A stretch of DNA of 64,000 nucleotides, from assembly GCA_018660835.1 (NCBI GenBank), contig JABJJN010000080.1, forward strand, positions 266,933 to 330,932. The letters are read 5' to 3'. Positions 48,705 to 57,841 of this stretch are shown here, piece by piece. Positions within the stretch are counted from its first letter, which is position 1; every line of letters starts with the position of its first letter. Source of the DNA: Gemmatimonadota bacterium (GTDB taxonomy: Bacteria > Latescibacterota > UBA2968 > UBA8231). A program made the position numbers and the translations under genes. The notes beneath the pieces were generated by a model. That model had not been told where the DNA came from and ran no database searches. It saw only the letters and a program-made list of their open reading frames with translations.

Positions 48705-49708
48705 GCACGACGGAGACGACAGGAGATGAAACGGACGGCTCAAATAGCTCCGGATTCCTCAATCTGATTCTCAAACTCGTCGTCAGTGGCGGCTTGTTGG
48801 CCTATCTGGTCGTTCAATCTGACCTTGATACCTTCGCAGCTGCTGTCCATGCTGCGGACATTCGCCTCTTTGTCCTCGCCACAGGTTTTTTCGTCCTGAG
48901 CAATGCCCTAGGTGCCGGTCAGTGGTATCTGTTGCTGCGAGCGCAGGATCTGGCGATCAGCATCAGACAGGCCATCGTCTTCTACTGGGTCGGCGTCTTC
49001 TTCAACAATGTCCTGCTTGGCAACATCGGTGGCGACGCTCTGCGCATCTATGACATTCGTCGCCTCACTGGCAACAGTACGGGAGCCGCCGCTGCAACCG
49101 TGATGGATCGTTTTGTCGGTCTCTTTTCCACATGTTTGCTGGCACTCACGGCGTGGGCATTCATCGCCGAGGTGCGGGTCGTGGGACTGATCACCGTTCT
49201 GGGCCCTGTCTGGATCGCCCTGAGTGTCGTGCTGGCTGCGGGTCTAAGTCGGCGTTGGGGTCTCTACCTGCAGGGACTTGCAAATCGTGCCCTTCCGGAG
49301 CGAGGCGCGCAGATCTTCGCGGAGGTGCGACAGAGCGTCTTCGTCTACAGAGAACGGAAGCAACTCCTACTGCTTGCCTGGGTTATCTCCCTGGGTGTGC
49401 AGTTCAGCCGGATCCTCGTCTACTGGACGGCGGGTCTCGCAGTGGGACTGAGTATGGATACGCTACCCTATTTCGTCGGCTTCCAACCCCTGGCAGCTGT
49501 GATCGCCTCTCTGCCGATCTCCATCGGTGGATTGGGTGTACGCGAAGGGGTCCTTGTAGAGTTGTTCGGTCGCGTTGGCATTATTGAGAGCCAGGCCTTC
49601 GCCCTGTCGCTGCTGGGATACGCTGCAGGTATTGCCGCCAGCCTTCTAGGTGGCATTGCCTTTATCCTGCGCCGCGTCCAAGCGCCTGCCGAGAAGGCCT
49701 CCGAATGA
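48701..49708 (+). CDS. Lysylphosphatidylglycerol-synthase-TM/flippase-like integral membrane protein
   Basis: This 335-residue protein has seven or eight hydrophobic helices and matches the UPF0104/AglD-like family: LGAGQWYLLLRAQDL, FFNNVLLGNIGGDALRIY and ASLPISIGGLGVREGVLVELF. Members flip or move lipids and lipid-linked sugars. The GTG start overlaps the GT2 end by four bases. Together with DUF2723 and GT2 it suggests assembly and export of a lipid-linked glycan. Confidence 0.83.
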   Translation: MSTTETTGDETDGSNSSGFLNLILKLVVSGGLLAYLVVQSDLDTFAAAVHAADIRLFVLATGFFVLSNALGAGQWYLLLRAQDLAISIRQAIVFYWVGVFFNNVLLGNIGGDALRIYDIRRLTGNSTGAAAATVMDRFVGLFSTCLLALTAWAFIAEVRVVGLITVLGPVWIALSVVLAAGLSRRWGLYLQGLANRALPERGAQIFAEVRQSVFVYRERKQLLLLAWVISLGVQFSRILVYWTAGLAVGLSMDTLPYFVGFQPLAAVIASLPISIGGLGVREGVLVELFGRVGIIESQAFALSLLGYAAGIAASLLGGIAFILRRVQAPAEKASE

Positions 49709-50889
49709 GTGTGGCACCGGAATCCGGGCATCTGCAGCCCGTAGAGCTGGGGTGCGAACGACTCTTCGATGCTGAACTCGACGTGGTTAAGGGACGCCGT
49801 GTTGGTCTGATCACCAATCACTCGGGAGTAGATAGCCGGTTGCGCGCAACAGCAGACAACCTGCACTCGCACCCTGAGATCGAGTTGGTGCGACTCTTTG
49901 GCCCCGAGCATGGCATCCGCGGCGACGCCGAAGATGGTGTTCACGTCGGTGATGCGATGGATGCGCAGACACAGGTGCCGACCACGTCGTTGTACGGCGA
50001 GCGTCGGCAACCAACAGCACAGGAACTCGGCGAGATCGATGTACTGCTCTTCGATATCCAGGATGTGGGCGTACGCTTCTACACCTACCTGTATACGATG
50101 AGCCTGGGAATGGAAGCATGTGCTGCGGCGGGAGTTCCCTTTGTCGTACTCGATCGCCCTAACCCACTGGGCGGTTTGCAGGTAGAAGGAAATCTGCTGG
50201 ATCCCGATTTCTCTTCCTTCGTCGGGCTTTATCCGATTCCAGTCCGCTACGGCCTCACGATCGGCGAACTGGCAAGATTGCTCAATGAGCAATTCGGCAT
50301 TGGCGCCGATCTACATGTCGTGACTCTTGCGGGCTGGCGTCGCTCGATGCGATGGCAGGATACAGGATTGCCTTGGGTCGCCCCCTCGCCAAATATGCCG
50401 ACGATAGACACAGCGGGCGTGTATCCTGGAACATGCTTCTTCGAGGGCACGAATGTTTCTGAAGGCAGGGGAACAACGCGCCCCTTCGAGCAATTCGGTG
50501 CCCCCTTTGTCGACGGCTTCGCTGTGGGTCGCGCACTCGAGGATCGGCAGATTCCAGGTGCCCTGTGGCGTCCGGTTACGTTCCGACCGGCCTTCAGCAA
50601 GCACGCGGGGGAAGTATGTCGCGGCGTTCAGCTACACGTGCAGAATGAAGAGATCTTCGAACCTGTGCGGGCCGGATTTGAGGCATTGGCCATCGTGCGC
50701 CGCCTCAGCGCCGACTTCGAGTGGCGCGCCAGCCACAAGGGCATCCACAATTTCGACAAACTCGCTGGCACAGATTGTATCCGGCAAGCCATCGATGATG
50801 GCGTCGACGTGGAGGATCTGGTCGAGGAGTGGAAGCGACAGAGACAGCCCTTCGCTCAGATCCGCGAGCGCTATTTGTACTACACCTGA
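49705..50889 (+). CDS. DUF1343 protein, NamZ-like exo-beta-N-acetylmuramidase
   Basis: This 394-residue protein matches DUF1343: RVGLITNHSGVDS, FGPEHGIRGDAEDGV, LLFDIQDVGVRFYTYLYTM, VLDRPNPLGG, SPNMPTIDTAGVYPGTCFFEGTN and SHKGIHNFDKL. NamZ, a member of this family, removes terminal MurNAc from peptidoglycan fragments. No signal peptide is visible, so recycling in the cytoplasm is plausible. Its ATG overlaps the previous stop as ATGA. It ends the glycan run. Confidence 0.85.
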   Translation: MSVAPESGHLQPVELGCERLFDAELDVVKGRRVGLITNHSGVDSRLRATADNLHSHPEIELVRLFGPEHGIRGDAEDGVHVGDAMDAQTQVPTTSLYGERRQPTAQELGEIDVLLFDIQDVGVRFYTYLYTMSLGMEACAAAGVPFVVLDRPNPLGGLQVEGNLLDPDFSSFVGLYPIPVRYGLTIGELARLLNEQFGIGADLHVVTLAGWRRSMRWQDTGLPWVAPSPNMPTIDTAGVYPGTCFFEGTNVSEGRGTTRPFEQFGAPFVDGFAVGRALEDRQIPGALWRPVTFRPAFSKHAGEVCRGVQLHVQNEEIFEPVRAGFEALAIVRRLSADFEWRASHKGIHNFDKLAGTDCIRQAIDDGVDVEDLVEEWKRQRQPFAQIRERYLYYT

Positions 50890-50892
50890 GCT

Positions 50893-52026
50893 TTAGGCGT
50901 AGAATCCGCCGACGTCTTCCTTTGTTGCCGCTCGTGCCACGTCCTCGTCGAGTTGCACACCAAGGCCTGGTCCACGTGGCAGATCGATCCGTCCCTTCTG
51001 AATCAGATCACGTTCCACGGTCAGCGAATTCCACAATTCGTTGTCGAGATGATGGAATTCGAGCACGTGGAAGTTGGGTGTCGCCGCACATACGTGACAT
51101 GACGCCATCGTGCCGATGGGGCCGCAGATATTGTGCGGCGCAAGGGGGATGTAGTACGTGTCCGCCAGGTCCGCAATCCGCTTGCCTTCCGCCAATCCAC
51201 CCGCCTTGGCCAGATCTGGCGAAATGATGTCCGCCGCCTGTTGCTCGACGAGTTCTCGGAAGCCATGCCTTGTATAGAGATTCTCCCCTGTGCAGATGGG
51301 CGTTCGCGTCGCCGCCTTTACTTCCCGCAAAGCCGCAATGTTCTCAGGCGGAATCGGATCTTCCAACCACAGCAGGTCTAGCTTCTCAAAGGCGTAGGCA
51401 ACCTTCAGAATGTCTGCCGGCGCATAACGCCAGTGTGCATCGATCGCCAGATCGGTATCGGGGTCCAGCGCTTCACGGATCGCCGTCACCACATCGACAA
51501 AAAAAGCGATATCCGTATTACGAATCGTTCGGTTGTAGCGATCTCGCTGTGTCGGCCGCGGATCGATGTCGAATTTGAGCGCATCGAACCCACGCGCCTC
51601 GACCTGCTTTGCTTTCTGGGCCCATGACAATGGGTCGTCGGCGTTGTCCCCTTCATTGCAGTCATTGTAAACACGAATCTGATCTCTGAAGGTTCCGCCA
51701 AGGAGCTGCCAGATCGGCGTGCCGAGCGCCTGTCCGGTAATATCCCACAAGGCCATCTCAATGCCACTGATCGCACTCATCACGGCGCCCTGATAGAACC
51801 CACTCGCAGACATGGAGTTCTTCATGTCGCGGAAGAGCTTATCCACATTGCGCGGATCCTGGCCGATCAGAGCGCGCTCGGTGAGACGCGGATCTACGGC
51901 GATATTGTGCACTCCCGCCCCATGGTACGCCTCGCCGATCCCAACGAGCCCTTCATCGGTTCGAACCTTGATCAGGACCCAGGGCCAGGGCTCCAACAGG
52001 GCTGCGGCGACACTCGTTATCTTCAT
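50893..52026 (-). CDS. Enolase-superfamily sugar-acid dehydratase-like enzyme
   Basis: This 377-residue mandelate-racemase/muconate-lactonising-type protein has the capping domain (LVGIGEAYHGAGV). Barrel motifs are LKFDIDP (the KxD variant of KxK), LAIDAHWRY (metal Asp plus His), LLWLEDPIPPEN, CTGENLYTR (metal Glu pair) and PLAPHN (catalytic His). These signatures suit acid-sugar dehydratases. Its ATG overlaps the upstream enolase-superfamily stop by four bases (ATGA), so the two are co-translated. Confidence 0.86.
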   Translation of the reverse strand: MKITSVAAALLEPWPWVLIKVRTDEGLVGIGEAYHGAGVHNIAVDPRLTERALIGQDPRNVDKLFRDMKNSMSASGFYQGAVMSAISGIEMALWDITGQALGTPIWQLLGGTFRDQIRVYNDCNEGDNADDPLSWAQKAKQVEARGFDALKFDIDPRPTQRDRYNRTIRNTDIAFFVDVVTAIREALDPDTDLAIDAHWRYAPADILKVAYAFEKLDLLWLEDPIPPENIAALREVKAATRTPICTGENLYTRHGFRELVEQQAADIISPDLAKAGGLAEGKRIADLADTYYIPLAPHNICGPIGTMASCHVCAATPNFHVLEFHHLDNELWNSLTVERDLIQKGRIDLPRGPGLGVQLDEDVARAATKEDVGGFYA

Positions 52027-53135
52027 GCGATTCTGTACTTGGCGATGGTCTCATCGTTGATCGTGACACCAAGCCCCGGCCCTTCTGGCACGTGAACGTG
52101 TCCATCCTTGATCTCGAAGCGCTCGTGTGTCAGATCATGCCGCAGAGGTGAATCCGACATACAGAATTCAAAGATTTCAGCGCGGGGACATGCGGCCAGT
52201 GCGTGCAAAGACGCGGCGATGGTAATCCCACTCTTGAAACTGTGGTTGACGACCTTGCGGTGATGCCGGTGCGCGATGCGCGCAGCGTCAACAAAATTTG
52301 AGATGCCACAACGGCCAGGATCGGGTTGGATCCAATCGAGCCCACCTTCGACAATAAGTCGTTCGAAGTCTTCTACGTGTGACTCTGCCTCGCCTGTGGC
52401 GATGGGCAGAGGCGATTCTGCTGTGAGATTCGCGTAGCCTGCAACGTCCTGCGGGTGCAGTGGTTCTTCGAGCCAGAACGGACTGAACTCACTGAATTGA
52501 TGAGCTCGCTTGAGAGCCGTCTTCCAGTCCCATACCTGACCTGCATCGATCAGCACGTCCACATCATCACCCACACCACGTCGTGCTTCTCTGATCAATT
52601 CGATATCCTGCGCCTCGTTCTGTCCCATGGGACCCCAGCCGAACTTCACTGCCGTGAATCCTTGATCCGCGAAGCGGCGACCGATCTCATAGGTCTCGGC
52701 TGGTGTGTCACCGAACAGGACCGAACAGTAGGCCCGAAACCGCGTCTGCACAGGCCCGCCGAGCAGTCGATAGACGGGTTGTCCATGCGCCTTCCCCGCG
52801 ATGTCCCACAGGGCCAGGTTGATTCCAGCTGCGGCGTGCGCACCCGCACCGACGCGGCCGTAGTAGTTGGTCGCCTCGTCGATTCGCTGTGTGCACACCT
52901 CGAGGGCCAGCGGATCCTGCCCGACGAGGGCATTTGCTATGCCATTGCAGATCTGGTGTGACAGGGGCGCTTCGATAATCGCCCGCACCACGGTTGGACA
53001 GGAATCAACTTCACCCCAACCCGTCACGCCCTCATCTGTGTCAATGCGAATCAGACAGGTATCCTGCGTGCCATCACAGGCATCGGTCACTTCCGGTAGA
53101 CGCAGGACGATGGCGCGAACATCTGTGATCTTCAT
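52023..53135 (-). CDS. Enolase-superfamily (mandelate racemase group) enzyme
   Basis: This 370-residue protein starts MKITDVRAIVLRLPEVTDAC at the ATG at 53135, preceded by AGAGAAGA. The frame is open further up to 53597, but that stretch covers the divergent promoter and shows no homology. Motifs are GVTGWGEVDS, AVKFGWGPMG (KxG), VLIDAGQVWDWK, FWLEEPLHPQD, ATGEAESH, and a catalytic VNHSFKSGI. It differs in these catalytic residues from its neighbour, so the two probably act on different intermediates. The substrate is unknown. Confidence 0.86.
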   Translation of the reverse strand: MKITDVRAIVLRLPEVTDACDGTQDTCLIRIDTDEGVTGWGEVDSCPTVVRAIIEAPLSHQICNGIANALVGQDPLALEVCTQRIDEATNYYGRVGAGAHAAAGINLALWDIAGKAHGQPVYRLLGGPVQTRFRAYCSVLFGDTPAETYEIGRRFADQGFTAVKFGWGPMGQNEAQDIELIREARRGVGDDVDVLIDAGQVWDWKTALKRAHQFSEFSPFWLEEPLHPQDVAGYANLTAESPLPIATGEAESHVEDFERLIVEGGLDWIQPDPGRCGISNFVDAARIAHRHHRKVVNHSFKSGITIAASLHALAACPRAEIFEFCMSDSPLRHDLTHERFEIKDGHVHVPEGPGLGVTINDETIAKYRIA

Positions 53136-53330
53136 CGGGTCTTCTCTAGCGTGACGGTTCGGTCTCTTGGATAACTGAAGGTCGTGACCCAGGCGTTGTC
53201 GATCAAACCCGCCTCCTCGCCGCAGGCGCACCCAGCCATGGTCTTGAACCCGCCAGCAACAGATATTGCATAGAAGAATTGTCCTGACAGACGTGACATC
53301 CTTGAAAGACTGACACTGCGAGACAGCCCC

Positions 53331-54215
53331 GTGACGACAAAATTCTGCCCTTTCAATCTGACCCGTGATGAATTGATCGAATACACACCCGAGTGGACGG
53401 GTGACCGCTTCGAAGACGGTCGACCACAGGTTGCCGATTCTATCCTTGAGCGCATGCGTGAAGTCACCACGACCGAAGCATGGGGCATCCTGCGCGGGCA
53501 GGGATATGAATGGGCCTTTGAGGGGGATTGGGTGTGCACGCATCCCGATCAGGTGCTGGTGGGTCGCGCCCTCACGGCGATGTACATGCCGAGACAACCA
53601 GCCCTGCGCGCTGTCATGGACGCAAAGGGCGAGGCCGCCGGCTGTATCGGTGACCAGATATCCTGGCCGATCGACATGTTAGTCCCCGGCGACGTCTATG
53701 TTGCCGACGTGTTTGGCAAAATCGTGCAAGGTCCTGTCATCGGTGACAATCTCGCCGTGGCGATTCAGACCAACTCAGGTAATGGCGTCGTGCATGATGC
53801 GGCTGTGCGGGACATGGATGGCATTCGCGAATTGGAAGGTTTCTGCAGCTTCGTACGCGGCACACACCCGAGCTTTGCGTCGCCCACCATTATGCTCACT
53901 GGCGTCAACTGCCCTGTGCGCATTGGCGGCACCACGTGCATGCCCGGAGACGTCGTACTCGGACGTCATGATGGCGTCGTGTTCATTCCACCGCATCTGG
54001 CAGAGCAAGTCGTAAAGACGTCAGAATTGGTCCGCCTCCGCGACAGATTTGGTAAGCAGCGCCTCGGTGAGGGTACCTACACACCGGGTCTGATCGATAC
54101 TCGCTGGACGGACGAAATTGAGCGCGATTTCTCAGGTTGGCTGGATCAGCACAGAGACGAATTACCTGTGTCGGCACAAGCCATCAAGGAACTGCTCAAA
54201 GAACGCACTTGGTAG
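53331..54215 (+). CDS. RraA-like / HMG-aldolase-type protein
   Basis: This 294-residue protein holds the RraA fold in about residues 35-240: VGRALTAMYM, GDVYVADVFGKIVQGPVIGDNL, GVVHDAAVRDMDGIRELE, and CMPGDVVLGRHDGVVFIP. Relatives include HMG aldolase and oxaloacetate decarboxylase, which use the GD and RD residues with a metal. It is longer than RraA (about 160 residues). Start GTG 53331. It diverges from the two enolase-superfamily genes, whose products may be its substrates. Confidence 0.8.
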   Translation: MTTKFCPFNLTRDELIEYTPEWTGDRFEDGRPQVADSILERMREVTTTEAWGILRGQGYEWAFEGDWVCTHPDQVLVGRALTAMYMPRQPALRAVMDAKGEAAGCIGDQISWPIDMLVPGDVYVADVFGKIVQGPVIGDNLAVAIQTNSGNGVVHDAAVRDMDGIRELEGFCSFVRGTHPSFASPTIMLTGVNCPVRIGGTTCMPGDVVLGRHDGVVFIPPHLAEQVVKTSELVRLRDRFGKQRLGEGTYTPGLIDTRWTDEIERDFSGWLDQHRDELPVSAQAIKELLKERTW

Positions 54216-54326
54216 GTGTCGTAGAACGGACGATGGACCTTTGACAGTATCCTGAGGGTGGGTAGTTTTCCTAAAGCCGTTACATTCTGACAATCAATAT
54301 CGCGAGTAGCGAAAGGTCTCTCTCCC

Positions 54327-54920
54327 GTGCCAGCCCCGCTCGAAGCCGGTACGTTTCTGATCGCATCCCTCGGTCTCGAGGATCCGGCGTTCACACGTAC
54401 CGTGGTTCTCCTGTTACAGCACGTGCCCGACGAGATGACCCTGGGTGTCATCACGAATCGGCCATTGGGTGATAAGGAGAAACTCTATCCCAGCGAGGAA
54501 CTAGAGAGCCTGACCGATGGTCTGGATATAGCAGAGGCGACGCGTAGTGAGATGTTCTATCAAGGTGGTCCGGTAGAGCCTAGTTCGCTCATCTACCTGC
54601 ATCGCGTCCCTGATGTGGGAGGAGACGCGACGACCATATGTCCCGGGCTATTTGCGGGGGGTGATCTGGATGCATTGCGTGCCCACGGGACCTCCGATGA
54701 GTCAGTAGACCCTTTTCTCAGATTCTTCCTGGGTTATGCCGAATGGGCGCCAGGTCAACTGGAGGCCGAGATTGCCCTTGGCGCCTGGATCCTGGCACCC
54801 GCCGAAGCGGACCTTGTGTTCAGTGAAGATCCTGATCGTATCTGGCAGGATGCACTGCGCACGCTTGGAGGCAAGTATGCACCCATGTCCTACATCCCTG
54901 AGGATGCGAGTCTGAACTGA
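54327..54920 (+). CDS. YqgE/AlgH family (UPF0301) protein
   Basis: This 197-residue protein has the family opening LEAGTFLIASLGLEDPAFTRTVVLLLQ, then TLGVITNRPLG, FYQGGPVEPSSLIYLHR and FLGYAEWAPGQLEAEIALGAW. YqgE is a cytoplasmic protein of unknown function despite links to alginate control. The start is the GTG at 54327 with AAAGGT before it. The TPR lipoprotein gene follows at 54975, perhaps in the same transcript. Confidence 0.88.
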   Translation: MPAPLEAGTFLIASLGLEDPAFTRTVVLLLQHVPDEMTLGVITNRPLGDKEKLYPSEELESLTDGLDIAEATRSEMFYQGGPVEPSSLIYLHRVPDVGGDATTICPGLFAGGDLDALRAHGTSDESVDPFLRFFLGYAEWAPGQLEAEIALGAWILAPAEADLVFSEDPDRIWQDALRTLGGKYAPMSYIPEDASLN

Positions 54921-54974
54921 GCGCCCATGCCCTGTTGGCCAGGCGATGGGCATCCTCACGGACTCGCCGATGAA

Positions 54975-56207
54975 ATGCAGCTCTCCAGATTAGCACCATG
55001 TCTTCTGTCGGTATTGCTTCTGTTCATAGCTCCCCTCCTGGGTTGCTCTGACACAGCATCCACATCCGCAGACTCACCGCAGAGCGAGCAGATTGAGCGC
55101 GGCAAGCATTTGTTGGCTGCCAGCCGGTATCCCGAAGCAATCGCCGTATTTCAGGATCAGATCGAACGAACCCCATCCGTGGCTCAGCTGCATTCGCTGC
55201 TGGCCAATGCCTTTGCTGCTGATGAGCGCCTCATTGAAGCGGTGGCTGCCTATCAGCAATGCCTCGAACTCAACCCAACTCTAGGTGACGCCAGGGTTGA
55301 GTTGGCGATTCTTCTCACCCGGCTAGATCGACAGCCGGAGGCAGAGCAAGAACTACAGACGGCCATCACCCACGATCCAGCATTGGCAAGAGCGCATCGG
55401 ATTCTGGGTCGGGTCCACTACCGGGAAGCACGCTACGACGAAGCCGTTGAAGCATATCAGCGCGCAATCGATAGCAATCCTGACTTTGGCCGCGCCTGGG
55501 GGGACTTGGGCCAGGCTGAAATACGTCGGGGCAATCTGGCTGCCGCGGCCGATGCCTATCGACAGGCATCGACCACCGATCCAACCAACGCAGACTTCCG
55601 TGATGGTCTCGGATTCGTGCTCTTCAAGCTTCGGGACTACGACGCCGCCGCGACGGAACTGGAAGGGGCCATCCGCCAGAATCCACTACATGCGCGCTCC
55701 CACTTCAACCTGGGCAACACGTATCTGCGCATGGGAAAAAGGGAGGAGGGCCAGCAGCTTCTGGAACGATACCGCGAATTGGATGATCAGGAACGACGCA
55801 TTTACGGTCTCGAAATTACCATCCTGCAAGATCCAGAAAGAGCCACTCTCTACCACGATATTGCGATCATTCATACACAAAGAGGTGAAACCGACAAGGC
55901 CCGGCGGCGTTACATCCAGTCCGTCCTGCGAGACTCCAACTACGCAGCTTCCTACCACAACCTCGGCACAATTCAGTTACGCCAGGGCAAGTTGCGTGAA
56001 GCGATGGGACTGTATCGACGTGCGCTGCGGGCTGATTCAACGTACGTGCTCGCCTATCGGTCGCTTGGCAACGTCTACATGCGCATGCGACAGGTCCAAG
56101 CGGCCGTCGAGGCTTTCGACGCGGGGCTTCGCCATGAGCCGGACAGTGAAGATCTGTTGAATCGCGTCCAAATCGCCAGAGAGATCCTCGCAGGGTCGTC
56201 GCTGTGA
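54975..56207 (+). CDS. TPR-repeat lipoprotein
   Basis: This 410-residue protein starts at the ATG at 54975 with a lipoprotein signal (MQLSRLAPCLLSVLLLF, lipobox PLLGC). Ten or so tetratricopeptide repeats follow (such as AVAAYQQCLELNP, EAYQRAIDSNPDFG, GLYRRALRADSTYV). A longer frame from 54927 lacks a signal. TPRs act as protein scaffolds. The next gene starts with a GTGA overlap, so this lipoprotein is made together with two CRTAC1-like propellers. Confidence 0.85.
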   Translation: MQLSRLAPCLLSVLLLFIAPLLGCSDTASTSADSPQSEQIERGKHLLAASRYPEAIAVFQDQIERTPSVAQLHSLLANAFAADERLIEAVAAYQQCLELNPTLGDARVELAILLTRLDRQPEAEQELQTAITHDPALARAHRILGRVHYREARYDEAVEAYQRAIDSNPDFGRAWGDLGQAEIRRGNLAAAADAYRQASTTDPTNADFRDGLGFVLFKLRDYDAAATELEGAIRQNPLHARSHFNLGNTYLRMGKREEGQQLLERYRELDDQERRIYGLEITILQDPERATLYHDIAIIHTQRGETDKARRRYIQSVLRDSNYAASYHNLGTIQLRQGKLREAMGLYRRALRADSTYVLAYRSLGNVYMRMRQVQAAVEAFDAGLRHEPDSEDLLNRVQIAREILAGSSL

Positions 56208-57841
56208 AAAGTGCGGCCCTTATGATGACTGTACTTGTCACGGCCATCGCACCCGTCGCGGCACAGGTACGGTTTGTCGATATCACCGAGTCTGCAGGAA
56301 TTGACTTCCGCTACATCAACGGCGCCAGCGGGCAGAAGTTCATGTTGGAGGCCGTAGGGTCAGGTGCCGCCTTCTTCGACGCCGATCGTGATGGTTTCAT
56401 CGACCTGTATATCCTCAATGGTGCGGCCCTGCCGGGATATGACGGGCCGACAGGAGCAAATGCGCTGTTCCGCAACGATGGAGATGGCACCTTCACGGAT
56501 GTGACAGAGGCCAGTGGCACCGGTGATCCAGGTTTTGGCATGGCGGCCGCAACCGGTGATGCTGACAACGATGGCTTCCCAGATCTATATGTGGCCAATC
56601 ATGGTGCCAATCGGTTCTATCGGAATGACGGTGATGGAGGTTTTACGGACGTTACCAGCACCGCGCGGGTTGGCGACGACCGCTGGGGTGCCCACGCAGC
56701 CTTTGCTGATGTCGATCGCGATGGCGATCTCGATCTCTATGTGGCGAACTACATGGACTTCGACCCAGAGGACAATCGGCATTGTTTTCGGGGTGAAGCA
56801 CGCGAATACTGCGGCCCCAACACATACCCTGGACAATCTGGCGTCCTCTATCGCAACGACGGCGATCTACGCTTTACGGACGTCACCGTGGAGTCGGGCC
56901 TGGCAACGACCGAGGGCAGACAACTGGCCGCCGTCTTCGGCGATCTCGACGAAGACGGAGACGAGGACCTGTTCGTTGCCAATGACAAGAATCCAAACTT
57001 CCTCTTTCTCAATGATGGCAAGGGACATTTCGTTGAATCAGGTGCGCTTGCGGGTGTCGCCTACAATGAGGAAGGCGTCGCCGAGTCTGCCATGGGTGCA
57101 GACGTGGGTGACATCGACAACGATGGTGATTTGGATATCGTCGTCGCAACATTCCAGTGGTTGCCAAACACACTGTATCGCAACGACGGCGACGGATTCT
57201 TCAGTGATGTGACTTTCGCTATCGGTCTCGGTGCCGAGAGTGTCCCCTATCTGGGAATGACGGCAGCCTTCCTCGACTATGACAACGATGGTTTCCTTGA
57301 TGTCTTTGTCGCCAATGGTCACCTCGACGCGAATGTGAAGGACTTCGATCCATCAACCTCCTACGAGCAGATCAACCAACTCTTCCGCAATCGATCAGAC
57401 GGAACATTCGAGGAGACGACACGCAGCACGGGCCCCGGGATGTTACTGGAACGAGTCAGTCATGGTGCGGTTTTTGGCGATATCGACAATGATGGAGATG
57501 TCGACATTTTCGTCTCTGACTCCGCGTCGCCGCGCTGCACTTTGCTACGCAATGACGGTGGCAACGCACGCAACTTCCTGACACTGATGGCAAAGGGTAC
57601 CCAAAGCAATCGAGACGGACTTGGTGCCGTTGTGCGAATCGTTGCGGGGAAACTGGTGCAGACGCGTCACATCCGGCGCAGCTACGGATACATGGGATCC
57701 AATGATGTTCGTCTGCACGTTGGTCTCGGCCCGCATGTTCAGGCAGACAGCATCGTCGTGCACTGGCCGTCAGGCCAGGCGCAGACGCTGACAGGGGTCG
57801 CAGCAAATCAACAGATCCTGCTGACGGAACCTTCGCCGTGA
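56204..57841 (+). CDS. Secreted FG-GAP/ASPIC-UnbV (CRTAC1-like) protein
   Basis: This 545-residue protein has a signal peptide (MKSAALMMTVLVTAIAPVAAQ) and a seven-bladed FG-GAP propeller. Its calcium loops have the form DxDxDG, as in DADRDGFIDLYI, DADNDGFPDLYV and DIDNDGDLDIVV. A C-terminal ASPIC/UnbV domain ends it (NRDGLGAVVRI, IVVHWPSGQAQTLTG). CRTAC1-like proteins are secreted calcium-binding proteins of unclear role. Its GTG and stop overlap the flanking genes (GTGA on both sides). Confidence 0.85.
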   Translation: MKSAALMMTVLVTAIAPVAAQVRFVDITESAGIDFRYINGASGQKFMLEAVGSGAAFFDADRDGFIDLYILNGAALPGYDGPTGANALFRNDGDGTFTDVTEASGTGDPGFGMAAATGDADNDGFPDLYVANHGANRFYRNDGDGGFTDVTSTARVGDDRWGAHAAFADVDRDGDLDLYVANYMDFDPEDNRHCFRGEAREYCGPNTYPGQSGVLYRNDGDLRFTDVTVESGLATTEGRQLAAVFGDLDEDGDEDLFVANDKNPNFLFLNDGKGHFVESGALAGVAYNEEGVAESAMGADVGDIDNDGDLDIVVATFQWLPNTLYRNDGDGFFSDVTFAIGLGAESVPYLGMTAAFLDYDNDGFLDVFVANGHLDANVKDFDPSTSYEQINQLFRNRSDGTFEETTRSTGPGMLLERVSHGAVFGDIDNDGDVDIFVSDSASPRCTLLRNDGGNARNFLTLMAKGTQSNRDGLGAVVRIVAGKLVQTRHIRRSYGYMGSNDVRLHVGLGPHVQADSIVVHWPSGQAQTLTGVAANQQILLTEPSP

